NCBI GenBank assembly: GCA_017502435.1
Contig: JAFVUZ010000236.1
Location: 1 to 34,160 of the forward strand
Reading direction: 5' to 3'
Source of the DNA: Lentisphaeria bacterium
GTDB taxonomy: Bacteria; Verrucomicrobiota; Lentisphaeria; Victivallales; Victivallaceae
DNA: 34,160 bases
Shown here: one piece after another, positions 5,779 to 14,361 of the stretch
Layout: every line of letters begins with the position of its first letter
Numbering within the stretch: the stretch's first letter is position 1
Program-made: the position numbers and the translations under genes
The notes under the pieces: generated by a model
Told to the model about the DNA's origin: nothing
The model's database searches: none
What the model saw: the letters and a program-made list of their open reading frames with translations, nothing else

Positions 5779-8766
5779 ATGTTTGGTAATTTCCTGAAAA
5801 AAGTGTTCGGTACCAAGTCAAAACGTGACGTGAAACGAATGCTGCCGCTTGTCGCCACAATCAATGCTCTTGAAGTTTCTTATCAGTCACTTTCTGATGA
5901 TGAACTCAAAAATAAAACTCTTGAGTTCAAGGAACGCCTTGCAAAAGGAGAGACCACCGATGATATCATGTGCGAAGCATTTGCCGTTGTAAAAAATGCC
6001 TGCCGCCGTCTCTGCGGTTCCAAAGTTATGGTTTGTGACCACGAACTTGAATGGAACATGATTCCGTTTGATGTGCAGATCATGGATGCTATTGCATTGC
6101 ACAAAGGTAAAATTGCTGAAATGGCGACAGGTGAAGGTAAAACTCTGGTTGCTTCCATGCCGCTTTACCTCAATGCTTTGACCGGACGCAACTGTCAGCT
6201 GGTTACTGTCAATGATTATCTTGCCCGCCGAGACTCCGAGTGGATCGGTGCGATTTATAAATTTCTGGGATTGACTGTCGGATGTCTGCAGAATATGCAG
6301 CCGCCGCCTGTCCGTCAGCAGCAGTATGCCTGCGACATCACTTACGGTACAAACAGTGAATTCGGGTTTGATTATCTGCGTGATATGGGGATGGCGGTTG
6401 ATGCAAAATATCTGGTTCAGCGTGACCATTTTTATGTTATCATTGACGAAATCGACAGTATTTTGATTGACGAGGCGAGAACTCCGCTGATTATTTCCGG
6501 TCCGGTTCCGATGTCAACCCACCAGTTTGATACCATTCAGCCGCTGGTTTCTCAAGTTTATCAGCAGCAGAATGCACTCTGTTCCCGCCTTATGCGTGAA
6601 GCAAATGAGTATTTGAATCGTGAAGACGGCATGACTAAAGATGAACTCAATATCGTTCTCCGCAAACTTCTGCAGGTCCGCTTCGGTATGCCGACTCACA
6701 AACAGTTGCTGCGTGCATTGGAAGATGGCGAACTGCTTAAAGAATTGGAAAAATATGAATCTTATGTCCGCAGTGACAATAACCGCGGTATGATCCAGGA
6801 AGTTCAGAGTGAACTTTTCTTTACCATTGACGAAAAGAGTAATGAAGCTGACCTGACAGCCAAAGGCCGTGAAGCAATCGCTCCCGGACATCCGGAAGAT
6901 TTTATTATGCCTGATCTGCTGATGTCAATTCATGAAATTGAAAGCGACAGTACGCTTACTGAAAAACAGAAACTTGACAAGCGGCAGAAATTTCAGGAGG
7001 ATTTTTCTGCTCAGAGTGAAAAACTGCACGATATTTCACAGCTGCTCAAAGCATACTGCCTCTTTGAAAAAGATGTCCATTATGTCGTTCAGGAAGGTAA
7101 AGTTATGATCGTTGACGAGCATACCGGACGTTTGATGCCCGGACGTCGTTTCAGCGACGGACTGCATCAGGCTCTGGAGGCCAAGGAACGTGTTCAAATC
7201 GAACAGGAAACTCAGACCATGGCGACCATTACCATTCAGAATTACTTCCGTATGTATGAAAAACTTGCCGGTATGACCGGTACTGCGGAAACTGAAGCCA
7301 ACGAGTTTTATCAGATCTATAAACTTGACGTGACTGTTATTCCTCCGAACCGTCCCTGCATCCGCAAAGATGACAATGACTCCATTTTCAAAACCAAACG
7401 TGAAAAATTCAACGCTATTGTTGATGAAGTTGAACGCCGTCATGCTCTCGGTCAGCCGGTTCTGCTCGGTACTATTTCGGTTGAGGATTCTGAAATTTTG
7501 AGCCGTATGCTCAAACGCAAAAATATTCCGCATAACGTTCTGAATGCCAAAAATAATATGCGTGAAGCTGAAATCGTCGCTGAAGCAGGTCAGAGAGGTG
7601 CCGTTACTGTCGCTACCAATATGGCAGGCCGCGGAACAGACATCAAACTCGGCGAAGGTGTTGCCGAACTTGGCGGTTTGCACGTTATCGGCAGTTCACG
7701 TCATGATTCCCGCCGAATTGACCGTCAGCTGCGTGGCCGCTGCAGCCGTCAGGGCGACCCCGGTTCATCTAAATTTTATGTCTCACTTGAAGACAATCTG
7801 ATGCGTCTTTTCGGTTCTGACCGCATTGTCAGTATTTTTGATAAATTCGGTATTGAAGAGGGAGAAGAACTTCAGCATCCTTTGCTGAACCGTTCCATTG
7901 AAACTGCTCAACGCCGTGTTGAACAGCAGCATTTTGCCATCCGTAAACACACTCTTGAATTTGACGATGTTATGAATAAACAGCGTGAAATCATTTACGG
8001 ATTGCGTAAGGATGCATTGCTGTCTGATAATCCGCATGATGTGCTTTTCTCTATTGTTGAAGATGTGCTTACTGAAAATGTTAATGCCTGTGCAACACCG
8101 AGAGAAGGCGAAAATACTTATGACAAGGCACGTTTGATTGAATATTTGAATATGTCTTTCCCGATTGAGTTCAGCGAAGACGAATTGACAGCAGGTTTTG
8201 AAAACGGAATGCTGAAAGACCCGCAGGCTCTCGTTTTGCAGCTTACTGAAAAAATCGAAGCCGCTTATAATCTCAAAAATGAGGTTATGACTCCCGAAAA
8301 TGTCGATTATCTGGAGCGTCATACCATTCTTGAATCCATTGACAGTCTCTGGCAGGAACATCTCTATGCCATGGATGGTCTGCGTTCAAGTATGTCTCTG
8401 CGTATTTATGCTCAGAAAGATCCGCTGGTCGAGTACAAAAATGAGGCTTTTGACGTATTCAAAAAGATGATGGACAAAGTTTATCTCTCTGTCGTTGCCA
8501 ATCTTTTCCGCGTAACTGTTTCAAGTCTTGAGGAGTTTGAAAGATTGCTTGCTCTTCAACAGCAGCAGATGAATATCAACAAAGCAGAGGTCAGCAGTGA
8601 ACTTCTGGAAGTCCTCGAAGGCCGCCGTCAGGCAATGGAAGATGTTCAGGATGCTGAAGAAGTGCCGCTCGTCAGTACTTATCGCCGCACTGAAGAAAAA
8701 ATCGGCCGCAATGACCCCTGTCCCTGCGGCAGCGGCAAAAAATACAAAAAATGCTGCGGCCGCTGA
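5779..8766 (+). CDS. secA: Protein translocase ATPase SecA
   Basis: SecA drives preproteins through the SecYEG channel by ATP hydrolysis. The 995-residue product has Walker A (ATGEGKT, about residues 116-122) and the DEAD-like Walker B region (IDEIDSILIDEAR, about 222-234). The second helicase domain carries TNMAGRGTDIKL and QLRGRCSRQGDPGSS. A C-terminal SEC-C zinc motif (CPCGSGKKYKKCC) ends the protein. Length is slightly above the usual 830-970 residues. GGAG lies 12 nt before ATG 5779. The gene has its own consensus promoter and a strong terminator (8786-8824). All motifs expected for an active enzyme are present. Confidence 0.98.
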   Translation: MFGNFLKKVFGTKSKRDVKRMLPLVATINALEVSYQSLSDDELKNKTLEFKERLAKGETTDDIMCEAFAVVKNACRRLCGSKVMVCDHELEWNMIPFDVQIMDAIALHKGKIAEMATGEGKTLVASMPLYLNALTGRNCQLVTVNDYLARRDSEWIGAIYKFLGLTVGCLQNMQPPPVRQQQYACDITYGTNSEFGFDYLRDMGMAVDAKYLVQRDHFYVIIDEIDSILIDEARTPLIISGPVPMSTHQFDTIQPLVSQVYQQQNALCSRLMREANEYLNREDGMTKDELNIVLRKLLQVRFGMPTHKQLLRALEDGELLKELEKYESYVRSDNNRGMIQEVQSELFFTIDEKSNEADLTAKGREAIAPGHPEDFIMPDLLMSIHEIESDSTLTEKQKLDKRQKFQEDFSAQSEKLHDISQLLKAYCLFEKDVHYVVQEGKVMIVDEHTGRLMPGRRFSDGLHQALEAKERVQIEQETQTMATITIQNYFRMYEKLAGMTGTAETEANEFYQIYKLDVTVIPPNRPCIRKDDNDSIFKTKREKFNAIVDEVERRHALGQPVLLGTISVEDSEILSRMLKRKNIPHNVLNAKNNMREAEIVAEAGQRGAVTVATNMAGRGTDIKLGEGVAELGGLHVIGSSRHDSRRIDRQLRGRCSRQGDPGSSKFYVSLEDNLMRLFGSDRIVSIFDKFGIEEGEELQHPLLNRSIETAQRRVEQQHFAIRKHTLEFDDVMNKQREIIYGLRKDALLSDNPHDVLFSIVEDVLTENVNACATPREGENTYDKARLIEYLNMSFPIEFSEDELTAGFENGMLKDPQALVLQLTEKIEAAYNLKNEVMTPENVDYLERHTILESIDSLWQEHLYAMDGLRSSMSLRIYAQKDPLVEYKNEAFDVFKKMMDKVYLSVVANLFRVTVSSLEEFERLLALQQQQMNINKAEVSSELLEVLEGRRQAMEDVQDAEEVPLVSTYRRTEEKIGRNDPCPCGSGKKYKKCCGR

Positions 8767-8785
8767 CCTTTAAGCAATAAAATCA

Positions 8786-8824
8786 AATCCGGCATATCTG
8801 CTATCAGATGTGTCGGATTTTTTT
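8786..8824 (+). terminator. Intrinsic terminator of secA
   Basis: AATCCGGCATATCTG (8786-8800) pairs with CAGATGTGTCGGATT (8805-8819) with two imperfect pairs and a 4-nt loop. Five T residues follow (8820-8824). The stem begins 20 nt after the secA stop. Confidence 0.88.
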
Positions 8825-9060
8825 GCAGGGGGGGCCCACTTTCTTTCGAGGTGAAAGAAAGTGGACAAAGAAAGCCCTGTTACCTGCTTCGCAGGAAAAT
8901 AAACATTCCTGCGGTGCGGTGTGACGCTATCGCGTACGGTGTATGGCTGGGGCTGTCGGGCATTTTTTCGGACTTGTGCCACACGCTGTCGCGTAGTCAA
9001 ATCCCGTTGACAACCGGTCTTTAGGATAGCACTGGCAGAATAAAGGGGCGGGCACTATTT
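8825..9060. repeat. Gene-free repeat region related to the end repeats
   Basis: The stretch is a mosaic of palindromes without a credible gene. It has a perfect 12-bp stem (8836-8847 with 8853-8864, loop GAGGT) and a small CCTGC-TTC-GCAGG hairpin. The motif ACGCTRTCGCGTA occurs twice (8924-8936 and 8983-8995). The segment from about 8917 to 8971, running from TGTGACGCT to ATTTTTTCGG, aligns with the right-end repeat at about 33991-34043, so a diverged member of the same repeat family is likely. An ORF of 76 codons on the minus strand is only a by-product of the repeats. Confidence 0.6.
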
Positions 9061-9065
9061 TTTTA

Positions 9066-9101
9066 AAACTCCTTAACTTCCTTATTTTCTTTAACTTCCT
9101 T
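9066..9101 (+). repeat. 9-bp tandem repeat (AACTTCCTT-like), 4 units
   Basis: The units are AAACTCCTT (9066-9074), AACTTCCTT (9075-9083), ATTTTCTTT (9084-9092) and AACTTCCTT (9093-9101). Period, strand and consensus are the same as at 353-388. The rest of 9102-9189 holds a C-run and no gene. Confidence 0.75.
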
Positions 9102-9194
9102 ATCCACTGTACAAGTTAATGGCGTAATCCCCCCCCCTTTCAGATTTTGCGGAGCAAAAAATGAAAGTTACATAAAAGTGTTTGGAAAAAGGGG

Positions 9195-9235
9195 TGCGGG
9201 GAAAAGAACCTTTATTCATAAAGGTTTTTTCCCGC
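9195..9235. terminator. Long hairpin between the repeats and the minus-strand operon, possible terminator
   Basis: A nearly complete inverted repeat, from TGCGGGGAAAAGAACC through CCTTTATTCATAAAGG to TTTTTTCCCGCA, lies about 20 nt beyond the stop of the small membrane-protein gene. On the minus strand a CCCCTTTTTCC run follows, so it could end the rnr operon. Part of it (AAAGGTTTTTTCCC) recurs near 246-260, which suggests it also belongs to the repeat family. Confidence 0.5.
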
Positions 9236-9255
9236 AAAATATTTTCTATAAATCT

Positions 9256-9507
9256 TTACTTGTCCTCAACTTCGACAGCAGTGATGTCAATGGTATCCTG
9301 TGAGGGGGGAGGGGGCGGAGGTTCTTCACTGCGGGTGATGATGACGGTGTGTTTGCGGGTACTGAAAACGGCAAACAGTATCAGTATCAGCGTCAGCGGT
9401 ATGATTACCGGCAGCAGTGCCACAAAAAGCGAACCTATCAGCAGAATAAAGCTGACAATACAGAAAACTCCGATAAAAAGTAAAAGATAATAGCGTAAAA
9501 GACTCAT
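9256..9507 (-). CDS. Small two-helix membrane protein, unknown function
   Basis: The 83-residue product has two hydrophobic segments (about 6-26 and 28-48), a short basic turn (STRKH), and an acidic, proline-rich tail with six consecutive prolines at 63-68. Its family cannot be named. AAGGAGG lies 8 nt before ATG 9507, a very good ribosome-binding site. The start overlaps the trmL stop by 4 nt (ATGA), so translation is probably coupled to trmL. These two signals support a real gene despite its size. It is the last gene of the rnr operon. Confidence 0.65.
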   Translation of the reverse strand: MSLLRYYLLLFIGVFCIVSFILLIGSLFVALLPVIIPLTLILILFAVFSTRKHTVIITRSEEPPPPPPSQDTIDITAVEVEDK

Positions 9508-9965
9508 TTTTGAAACCTCCTTAATCCTTCATATAAAACAATTCCCGTACTGCAGGCAAGATTCAGACTGCGGTGAAACTTGCCGGTCATCGGGATAGTG
9601 AAAAGTTTGTCCTGATATTTTTCATACATTGCCGGATCCAGACCTTTTGATTCGCTGCCGAAAACGAGGAATGAATTTTTTTCATAGGGGCAGTCCCAGA
9701 AACTTTTTTCTGTTTTTGTCGAGAAAAAATAGAGAACTGCATCCGGATTACGCTGCAGAAAATCTTCCCAGTTTTCGTAAATCGTCAAATCGAGATACTG
9801 CCAGTAATCCATTCCGGCCCGTTTGAGATATTTGTCCGTAAGTTCAAAACCGAGCGGCTTTATCAGGTGCAGACGGGTGTCAGTTGAAACACACATACGT
9901 CCGATACTGCCGGTGTTTTGCGGGATTTCAGGCTCAAAAAGTACGATATTAAAAAGTGAATCCAT
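9504..9965 (-). CDS. trmL: tRNA (cytidine/uridine-34 2'-O)-methyltransferase TrmL-like (SPOUT)
   Basis: It is expected to methylate the ribose at wobble position 34 of certain leucine tRNAs with SAM. The 153-residue length is typical. Family motifs are NIVLFEPEIPQNTGSIGR (6-23), FGSESKGL (102-109, the SAM-binding knot) and IPMTGKFHRSLNLACS (124-139). The last segment differs a little from the common IPM-x4-SMNLS form. It lies 3 nt after the rsmB-like gene and shares ATGA with the small membrane-protein gene. Confidence 0.9.
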   Translation of the reverse strand: MDSLFNIVLFEPEIPQNTGSIGRMCVSTDTRLHLIKPLGFELTDKYLKRAGMDYWQYLDLTIYENWEDFLQRNPDAVLYFFSTKTEKSFWDCPYEKNSFLVFGSESKGLDPAMYEKYQDKLFTIPMTGKFHRSLNLACSTGIVLYEGLRRFQK

Positions 9966-9968
9966 AAA

Positions 9969-11315
9969 TTATTTCCTTTGCAGTTTGGCGACGAACATTG
10001 AATCTGAATCCAGAATATCCATGTCGCACTGGAACATACCGTTTTCGCAAATTTCGCCTTTTTTGAGCGGATTTTCAAATTTTACGATGCGGTATTCTTC
10101 ATGACGTTTGAGGAAGTCATTGACGATATTTTCATTTTCTGCGGCAAAAACCGAACAGGTGGCATAAACGAGAAAACCTTCATGTTTTACGCCTTCTGCA
10201 GCATAATCGAGCAGTTTTGACTGGATTTGAGTGATTTCAGCAAGTTCCGACGGGTCGAAAGTGAAAATTCCGTCCGGATTACGCCGCCAGACTCCTGAAC
10301 AGCTGCAGGGGGCATCGACCAATACGAGGTCAAAATTCATTTTGTAATTTTTTTTGAGTTCTTTGCCGTCATAAGGTTTGCATTGAATATTCGGGAATCC
10401 TGCACGTCTGGCACGGAGTTTGAGTTCCTGCAGTTTGTATTCACGGATGTCGCAGGCAACGACAGTGCCTTTGCAGTCCATCATGGAGGCAAGCTGCAGA
10501 GTTTTGCCGCCGGCACCGGCACACAGGTCGAGGACGCGGTAATTTTTCTTCGGGTCGCAGACTTTGCCGATAAGTTGCGATGCTGCATCCTGAACTTCAA
10601 AGAGGCCGTTCTGAAAACTTTTGAGAGTACGCAAATTCACCTTCGGGCGGTAAATTGAGAGAGCATTTTCCAGTAAGGGATGCTGAGTGTACGGCAGTGA
10701 ATTTGCTTCAAAATCATCACAGACAGTTTTTTTGTCTCCCTGCAGACGCAGCCACATCGGCGGGCGGCGGTGGATAAGTTCCATATATTTTTTTGCATCG
10801 ACGGAGGGTGAAAAAAGTTCAGTCAGAGTTGAAGGGATAAAATCGTCATCGGCGAGAAGTTTCGGAACTTTGAAAAATCTCAAAAGAGCATCTCCCTGTT
10901 CCCGCATTGAAGCGGTATTATTGATTTTCGGGGCGTTGTCATTTTTGAGCCACAGTTCCATGGCGGCGAAACGGCATTGTGAAAGAAGCAGTGCACAGTA
11001 AAGCATTTTGCCAAGTTGAGCTGAATCGGTGATTTTTCCTTCCGCAAGCAATATTTTCTGTTCTGCAGGCGGGAGCAGTTTTATAACTATCCCCAGATGG
11101 CGGAACACCGCATAAATTCCTTCGGAAATAAGTTGGCGGTCGCGTGAACCGAGTTGGCGGTTGCTGCGGAAATATGCACTTAATGTACGGTCAAGAACCT
11201 TTTTTTCGCCGAAAACGGCATAAAAAATCGCTGATAACGCTTTTTCTGCATTGATGCATTGAGTTTTTAATTTTTGCGGAGCAAGGGCCGCAGATTTGTC
11301 CTGAAATTTTTTCAT
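9969..11315 (-). CDS. rsmB: RsmB-like 16S rRNA m5C methyltransferase (NusB + NOL1/NOP2/Sun)
   Basis: The 448-residue protein has an N-terminal NusB-like helical domain (about 1-150, with LGSRDRQLISEGIYAV) and a C-terminal Rossmann methyltransferase. The SAM motif VLDLCAGAGGKT is at about 254-265. Motif IV, DAPCSCSG (about 330-337), carries one conserved cysteine. Motif VI, YATCSVFAAENE (about 383-394), carries the catalytic cysteine in TCS. The usual RsmB target is C967 of 16S rRNA; the exact base here is inference. It starts 5 nt after the DUF2233 gene stop, with only a weak ribosome-binding site, so coupling is likely. Confidence 0.88.
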   Translation of the reverse strand: MKKFQDKSAALAPQKLKTQCINAEKALSAIFYAVFGEKKVLDRTLSAYFRSNRQLGSRDRQLISEGIYAVFRHLGIVIKLLPPAEQKILLAEGKITDSAQLGKMLYCALLLSQCRFAAMELWLKNDNAPKINNTASMREQGDALLRFFKVPKLLADDDFIPSTLTELFSPSVDAKKYMELIHRRPPMWLRLQGDKKTVCDDFEANSLPYTQHPLLENALSIYRPKVNLRTLKSFQNGLFEVQDAASQLIGKVCDPKKNYRVLDLCAGAGGKTLQLASMMDCKGTVVACDIREYKLQELKLRARRAGFPNIQCKPYDGKELKKNYKMNFDLVLVDAPCSCSGVWRRNPDGIFTFDPSELAEITQIQSKLLDYAAEGVKHEGFLVYATCSVFAAENENIVNDFLKRHEEYRIVKFENPLKKGEICENGMFQCDMDILDSDSMFVAKLQRK

Positions 11316-11320
11316 AAAAG

Positions 11321-12193
11321 TTATTTTTTCTTTTTGATTACTGCAAGAGAGGTTGCAACACGGCGTTCTCCGCCCATGAATTGATGGGAGAGAATTTCCG
11401 GTTTCTGCTTTTTATTATTCCAATTGACGAGGGTGGTTGAACCGCCTCCGTCCATATTGATTGCATTGTATGCTCCGAAATAACGCATGAATTCGGCACA
11501 TTCGACTACGCTTGCCCCTTCGCTGACAAATTTCTGTCTGCCGTCAACGGTCATGAAATAGAGGTATCTGCCGTCCTGAGAAATACCGTAACAGGTGCGG
11601 GGATGGTAATCTTTGTATTTTATTGAAACATTTCCGTTTTTGAGGATGATGGAAAAACCGGCGAGTGCGATTTTGAAATTTTTTCTGTTTTCATTGGCTT
11701 TTACGGTACGGATTTCAACTTTGTTATCTCTGGTCAGGATAAATGCCGGAGTTGCTTTCTTCTTATCAGCAATGATGTCGCCGTCGGAAATGACGAGGTT
11801 GATATTGCCGCCGTAAATATGATTGAACGGACTTCGCCACGGACTCCACGGAGTTGCATTGACAGCGACGAGAACATCGTATCCTTCGGAGCGTTTGTTG
11901 AGCATAAAATCCCTGACTTTGAGTCTTTTTGTCTGAATCGGCAGTTGCGGAAAGTCCGGCATGGGTTTGCCGAAATCTTTGTCTTTTGGAGTTGCAATCA
12001 AATCAATTCCGGGGGATTGCAGGTCGATTCTGACGGTATGAATTTTCATGGGACGCGGTTTTTTGGGGTATATATGTGCGTGCATGATGCCGTCATGGAG
12101 TTTTCCGGCTTTGTTCCAATCGTATTGGATTTTGTTTTCTGCCGCAAGAACTGCTGCAAAAAGCATAATGAACAGAATTGCAAATTTTTTCAT
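11321..12193 (-). CDS. Exported phosphodiester glycosidase-like protein (DUF2233/NAGPA)
   Basis: The 290-residue product begins with a signal peptide (MKKFAILFIMLFAAVLAAEN), so it acts outside the cytoplasm. The C-terminal half has the DUF2233 pattern: HPRTCYGISQDG (197-208), LYFMTVDGRQ (211-220), YNAINMDGGGS (242-252) and a late ERRVATSLAV. The family includes the enzyme that uncovers mannose-6-phosphate and enzymes that cleave sugar phosphodiesters; the substrate here is unknown. It lies 11 nt after rnr and 5 nt before the rsmB-like gene, an exported enzyme inside an RNA-processing operon. Confidence 0.82.
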   Translation of the reverse strand: MKKFAILFIMLFAAVLAAENKIQYDWNKAGKLHDGIMHAHIYPKKPRPMKIHTVRIDLQSPGIDLIATPKDKDFGKPMPDFPQLPIQTKRLKVRDFMLNKRSEGYDVLVAVNATPWSPWRSPFNHIYGGNINLVISDGDIIADKKKATPAFILTRDNKVEIRTVKANENRKNFKIALAGFSIILKNGNVSIKYKDYHPRTCYGISQDGRYLYFMTVDGRQKFVSEGASVVECAEFMRYFGAYNAINMDGGGSTTLVNWNNKKQKPEILSHQFMGGERRVATSLAVIKKKK

Positions 12194-12204
12194 TTAAAAA
12201 TCTT

Positions 12205-14181
12205 TCAGTTGCTCAATTTGAAATATGCCGCTCCGCGGGCGAAATCGACTTCATACAATCTCAGCGGAATATAATCTCCGATTTTGAAACGTTTATTGCC
12301 CCGTTCGCTGCGGAGGCCTTCGGTGGTTTTATAGAAAACTCCCGGCAGATCATCGATACGGACAAAGCCGCTGAATCCGAGTTCAGCAATGTCCACAGTC
12401 AAGCCGACAGCAGTGATTTTGGAAATAATTCCTTCATAAAAATTGAGGGAACCTTTCTCCAGTAATTCCTGCAGATAGCGGAGTTTCAGCCGGTCGCTGG
12501 CGGCATAATATGCGTTGTCGTTGTTTTCTTCTTTTTCAGAGAGGTCAAGGCCGAGTTTTGCGAAAGAATCTTTGGGCTTCAGCCTCTGATTTGTATCAAA
12601 GTTCCACAACTGCTGATGTACAGCAAGATCGGTATAGCGGCGGATTGGGCTGGTAAAATGGGTATATCTGCCCTTGCCGAGGCCGAAGTGCAGATCGGGC
12701 TTTTCCTGGTAAAATGCCCGTGGCAGCGACCGCAAGAAAAGACTCAGAATTACCGGCTTTTTGTCGTCATCAGGCAATTTTTCAATAAAGGCATTGCACG
12801 CTTCTCTGGAGGTCAGATCGCCGGGATAAAATCCGAAAGTTGCCGCCATCATCTCCGAGAAATCCAGAATTTTTTCAGCATCAGGCAGGGGATGAACACG
12901 GAAAAGTCCCGGGATATTTTTTTCTGTCAGCATTTCACCGATCCATGAATTTGCCGCCAGCATACATTCTTCAACGGCGAAATCAGCGGGGCGTTGTTCT
13001 TTGACAGCAAGGCCGTTTATTTTGTCGGCATTTTCGTCGCAGAGAACACGGACTTCGGGGATTGGGAGGTCGATGAACTTCTCGATTTGCTGACGGTGAT
13101 GACGCATTTTTTGAGTGCAGTCGATAAGTTTTGCGATTTTTCCGGCGAAAGTTTTGTTCCAGTTATCGGGCAGTTTTTTGGGATCGTCAATGAAACTTTG
13201 AACTGTATCATAATCAAGTCTGCGATCGACTTTGATGAGGGTGTGACAGCGTCTGCCTTCAATGATTTTTCCGTTTTTGAGGTCAACTTTGAGAATCACG
13301 CTGTGAGCGAGGGAGATTTCATTTTCTCTGAGACTGATTTTAGCAGTCAGGTCTTTCGGGAGCATGGGCAGGGTTCTGCCGGGGAGATAGGCGGTAAAAC
13401 CGCGTTTGAAAGCGGCTTTGTCAAATTCGCTTTTGGGTGAAATATATGCAGCAACATCGGCAATATGCACGCCGATTTCAGCGATTTTGCCGCCGCGTGG
13501 AATTTTCATACTGATTGCATCGTCGTAATCTTTTGCATCGACCGGGTCGATGGTGACGGTCCATTCGGCGGTGAAATCTTCACGTTCGATTTCGCGTGGG
13601 ATAATTGCAGCAGCGGCGGCATTTTCCTCATCGGTATATGGTGCACTAAGTCCGTATTCTGCAACAACAGCATCGAGGTCGCCCTGAATTGTTCCGCTTT
13701 GGCCGATGGTGCGGACGACTTTGGCGGAGACGTCACGGAAAGAGTTGCTGTGGGCGAGTTCGACTTCGACCCATTCGCCGTTTTTTGCTTTGTTTTTGAA
13801 CCCTTTGGCTATGGAGAAATCAAAATTTATTTTGCGGTTGAGCGGGCGGACATAGTTGCCGGGGAGAACCTCAGCGACAAGTTTTTTGTGTTTGCGTTCG
13901 ACGATTTCCACAATTTTTCCGGCTGGACCTTTGAGGGCATCATCCGTCCCCGGGCGTGGAGGGAGAATTATGATTTTTACGCGGTCGCCGTCCATGGCAT
14001 TTGACATATATTTGGAGGGGATAAAAACTTCATCCGGATGTTGATTGGGATTTTCGACATCTTCTTTGAAGAAGCCGAATCCTGCGGCAGTTGCAGATAT
14101 GATACCGGTTAAAGTATCATCATTCTGTGCTGTTGAGTGCATTTTTTTTTCAGATTTCGGAAATTTGTTTTTCTTCTTCAT
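12205..14181 (-). CDS. rnr: Ribonuclease R (RNase II/RNB family exoribonuclease)
   Basis: It is a 3'-5' exoribonuclease that degrades structured RNA. The 658-residue protein has N-terminal cold-shock-like RNA-binding domains. The RNB domain has the metal-binding motif DPVDAKDYDD (about 212-221), and a C-terminal S1 domain covers about 575-658. I prefer ATG 14181: the GGAG just upstream lies between it and an earlier in-frame ATG (14193), which has no ribosome-binding site. The long basic tail of some RNase R proteins is missing, and the basic stretch is at the N-terminus instead. It is the first gene of a five-gene operon. Confidence 0.94.
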   Translation of the reverse strand: MKKKNKFPKSEKKMHSTAQNDDTLTGIISATAAGFGFFKEDVENPNQHPDEVFIPSKYMSNAMDGDRVKIIILPPRPGTDDALKGPAGKIVEIVERKHKKLVAEVLPGNYVRPLNRKINFDFSIAKGFKNKAKNGEWVEVELAHSNSFRDVSAKVVRTIGQSGTIQGDLDAVVAEYGLSAPYTDEENAAAAAIIPREIEREDFTAEWTVTIDPVDAKDYDDAISMKIPRGGKIAEIGVHIADVAAYISPKSEFDKAAFKRGFTAYLPGRTLPMLPKDLTAKISLRENEISLAHSVILKVDLKNGKIIEGRRCHTLIKVDRRLDYDTVQSFIDDPKKLPDNWNKTFAGKIAKLIDCTQKMRHHRQQIEKFIDLPIPEVRVLCDENADKINGLAVKEQRPADFAVEECMLAANSWIGEMLTEKNIPGLFRVHPLPDAEKILDFSEMMAATFGFYPGDLTSREACNAFIEKLPDDDKKPVILSLFLRSLPRAFYQEKPDLHFGLGKGRYTHFTSPIRRYTDLAVHQQLWNFDTNQRLKPKDSFAKLGLDLSEKEENNDNAYYAASDRLKLRYLQELLEKGSLNFYEGIISKITAVGLTVDIAELGFSGFVRIDDLPGVFYKTTEGLRSERGNKRFKIGDYIPLRLYEVDFARGAAYFKLSN

Positions 14182-14207
14182 ATATTTCTCCATAATTAAC
14201 TATAGGT

Positions 14208-14235
14208 ATTATAACCGAAAAAATGCAATTTGCAA
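14208..14235 (-). promoter_or_regulatory. Sigma70-type promoter of the rnr operon
   Basis: On the minus strand TTGCAA (14235-14230) is followed after 16 nt by TATAAT (14213-14208). The predicted start is about 20 nt before the preferred rnr ATG. Confidence 0.6.
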
Positions 14236-14295
14236 GGAGCAAAAGGATATTTTTCAGGTTAAATTTCATTATTTTTTGAAAAGTGCATTTTCAAG

Positions 14296-14323
14296 TTGAA
14301 AAAAATTTTTTCTGCATTATATT
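14296..14323 (+). promoter_or_regulatory. Sigma70-type promoter of the MATE gene
   Basis: TTGAAA (14296-14301) and TATATT (14318-14323) are separated by 16 nt, about 40 nt before the MATE start codon. It is divergent from the rnr promoter. Confidence 0.55.
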
Positions 14324-14361
14324 ATGTGAATTTTATTTCTAATTGAAATGCAGGAGTTTTT

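Noticed and set aside
8770-9000. 76-codon minus-strand ORF after secA
   Set aside because: It lies wholly in the secA terminator and hairpin repeats and has no ribosome-binding site or recognisable product.
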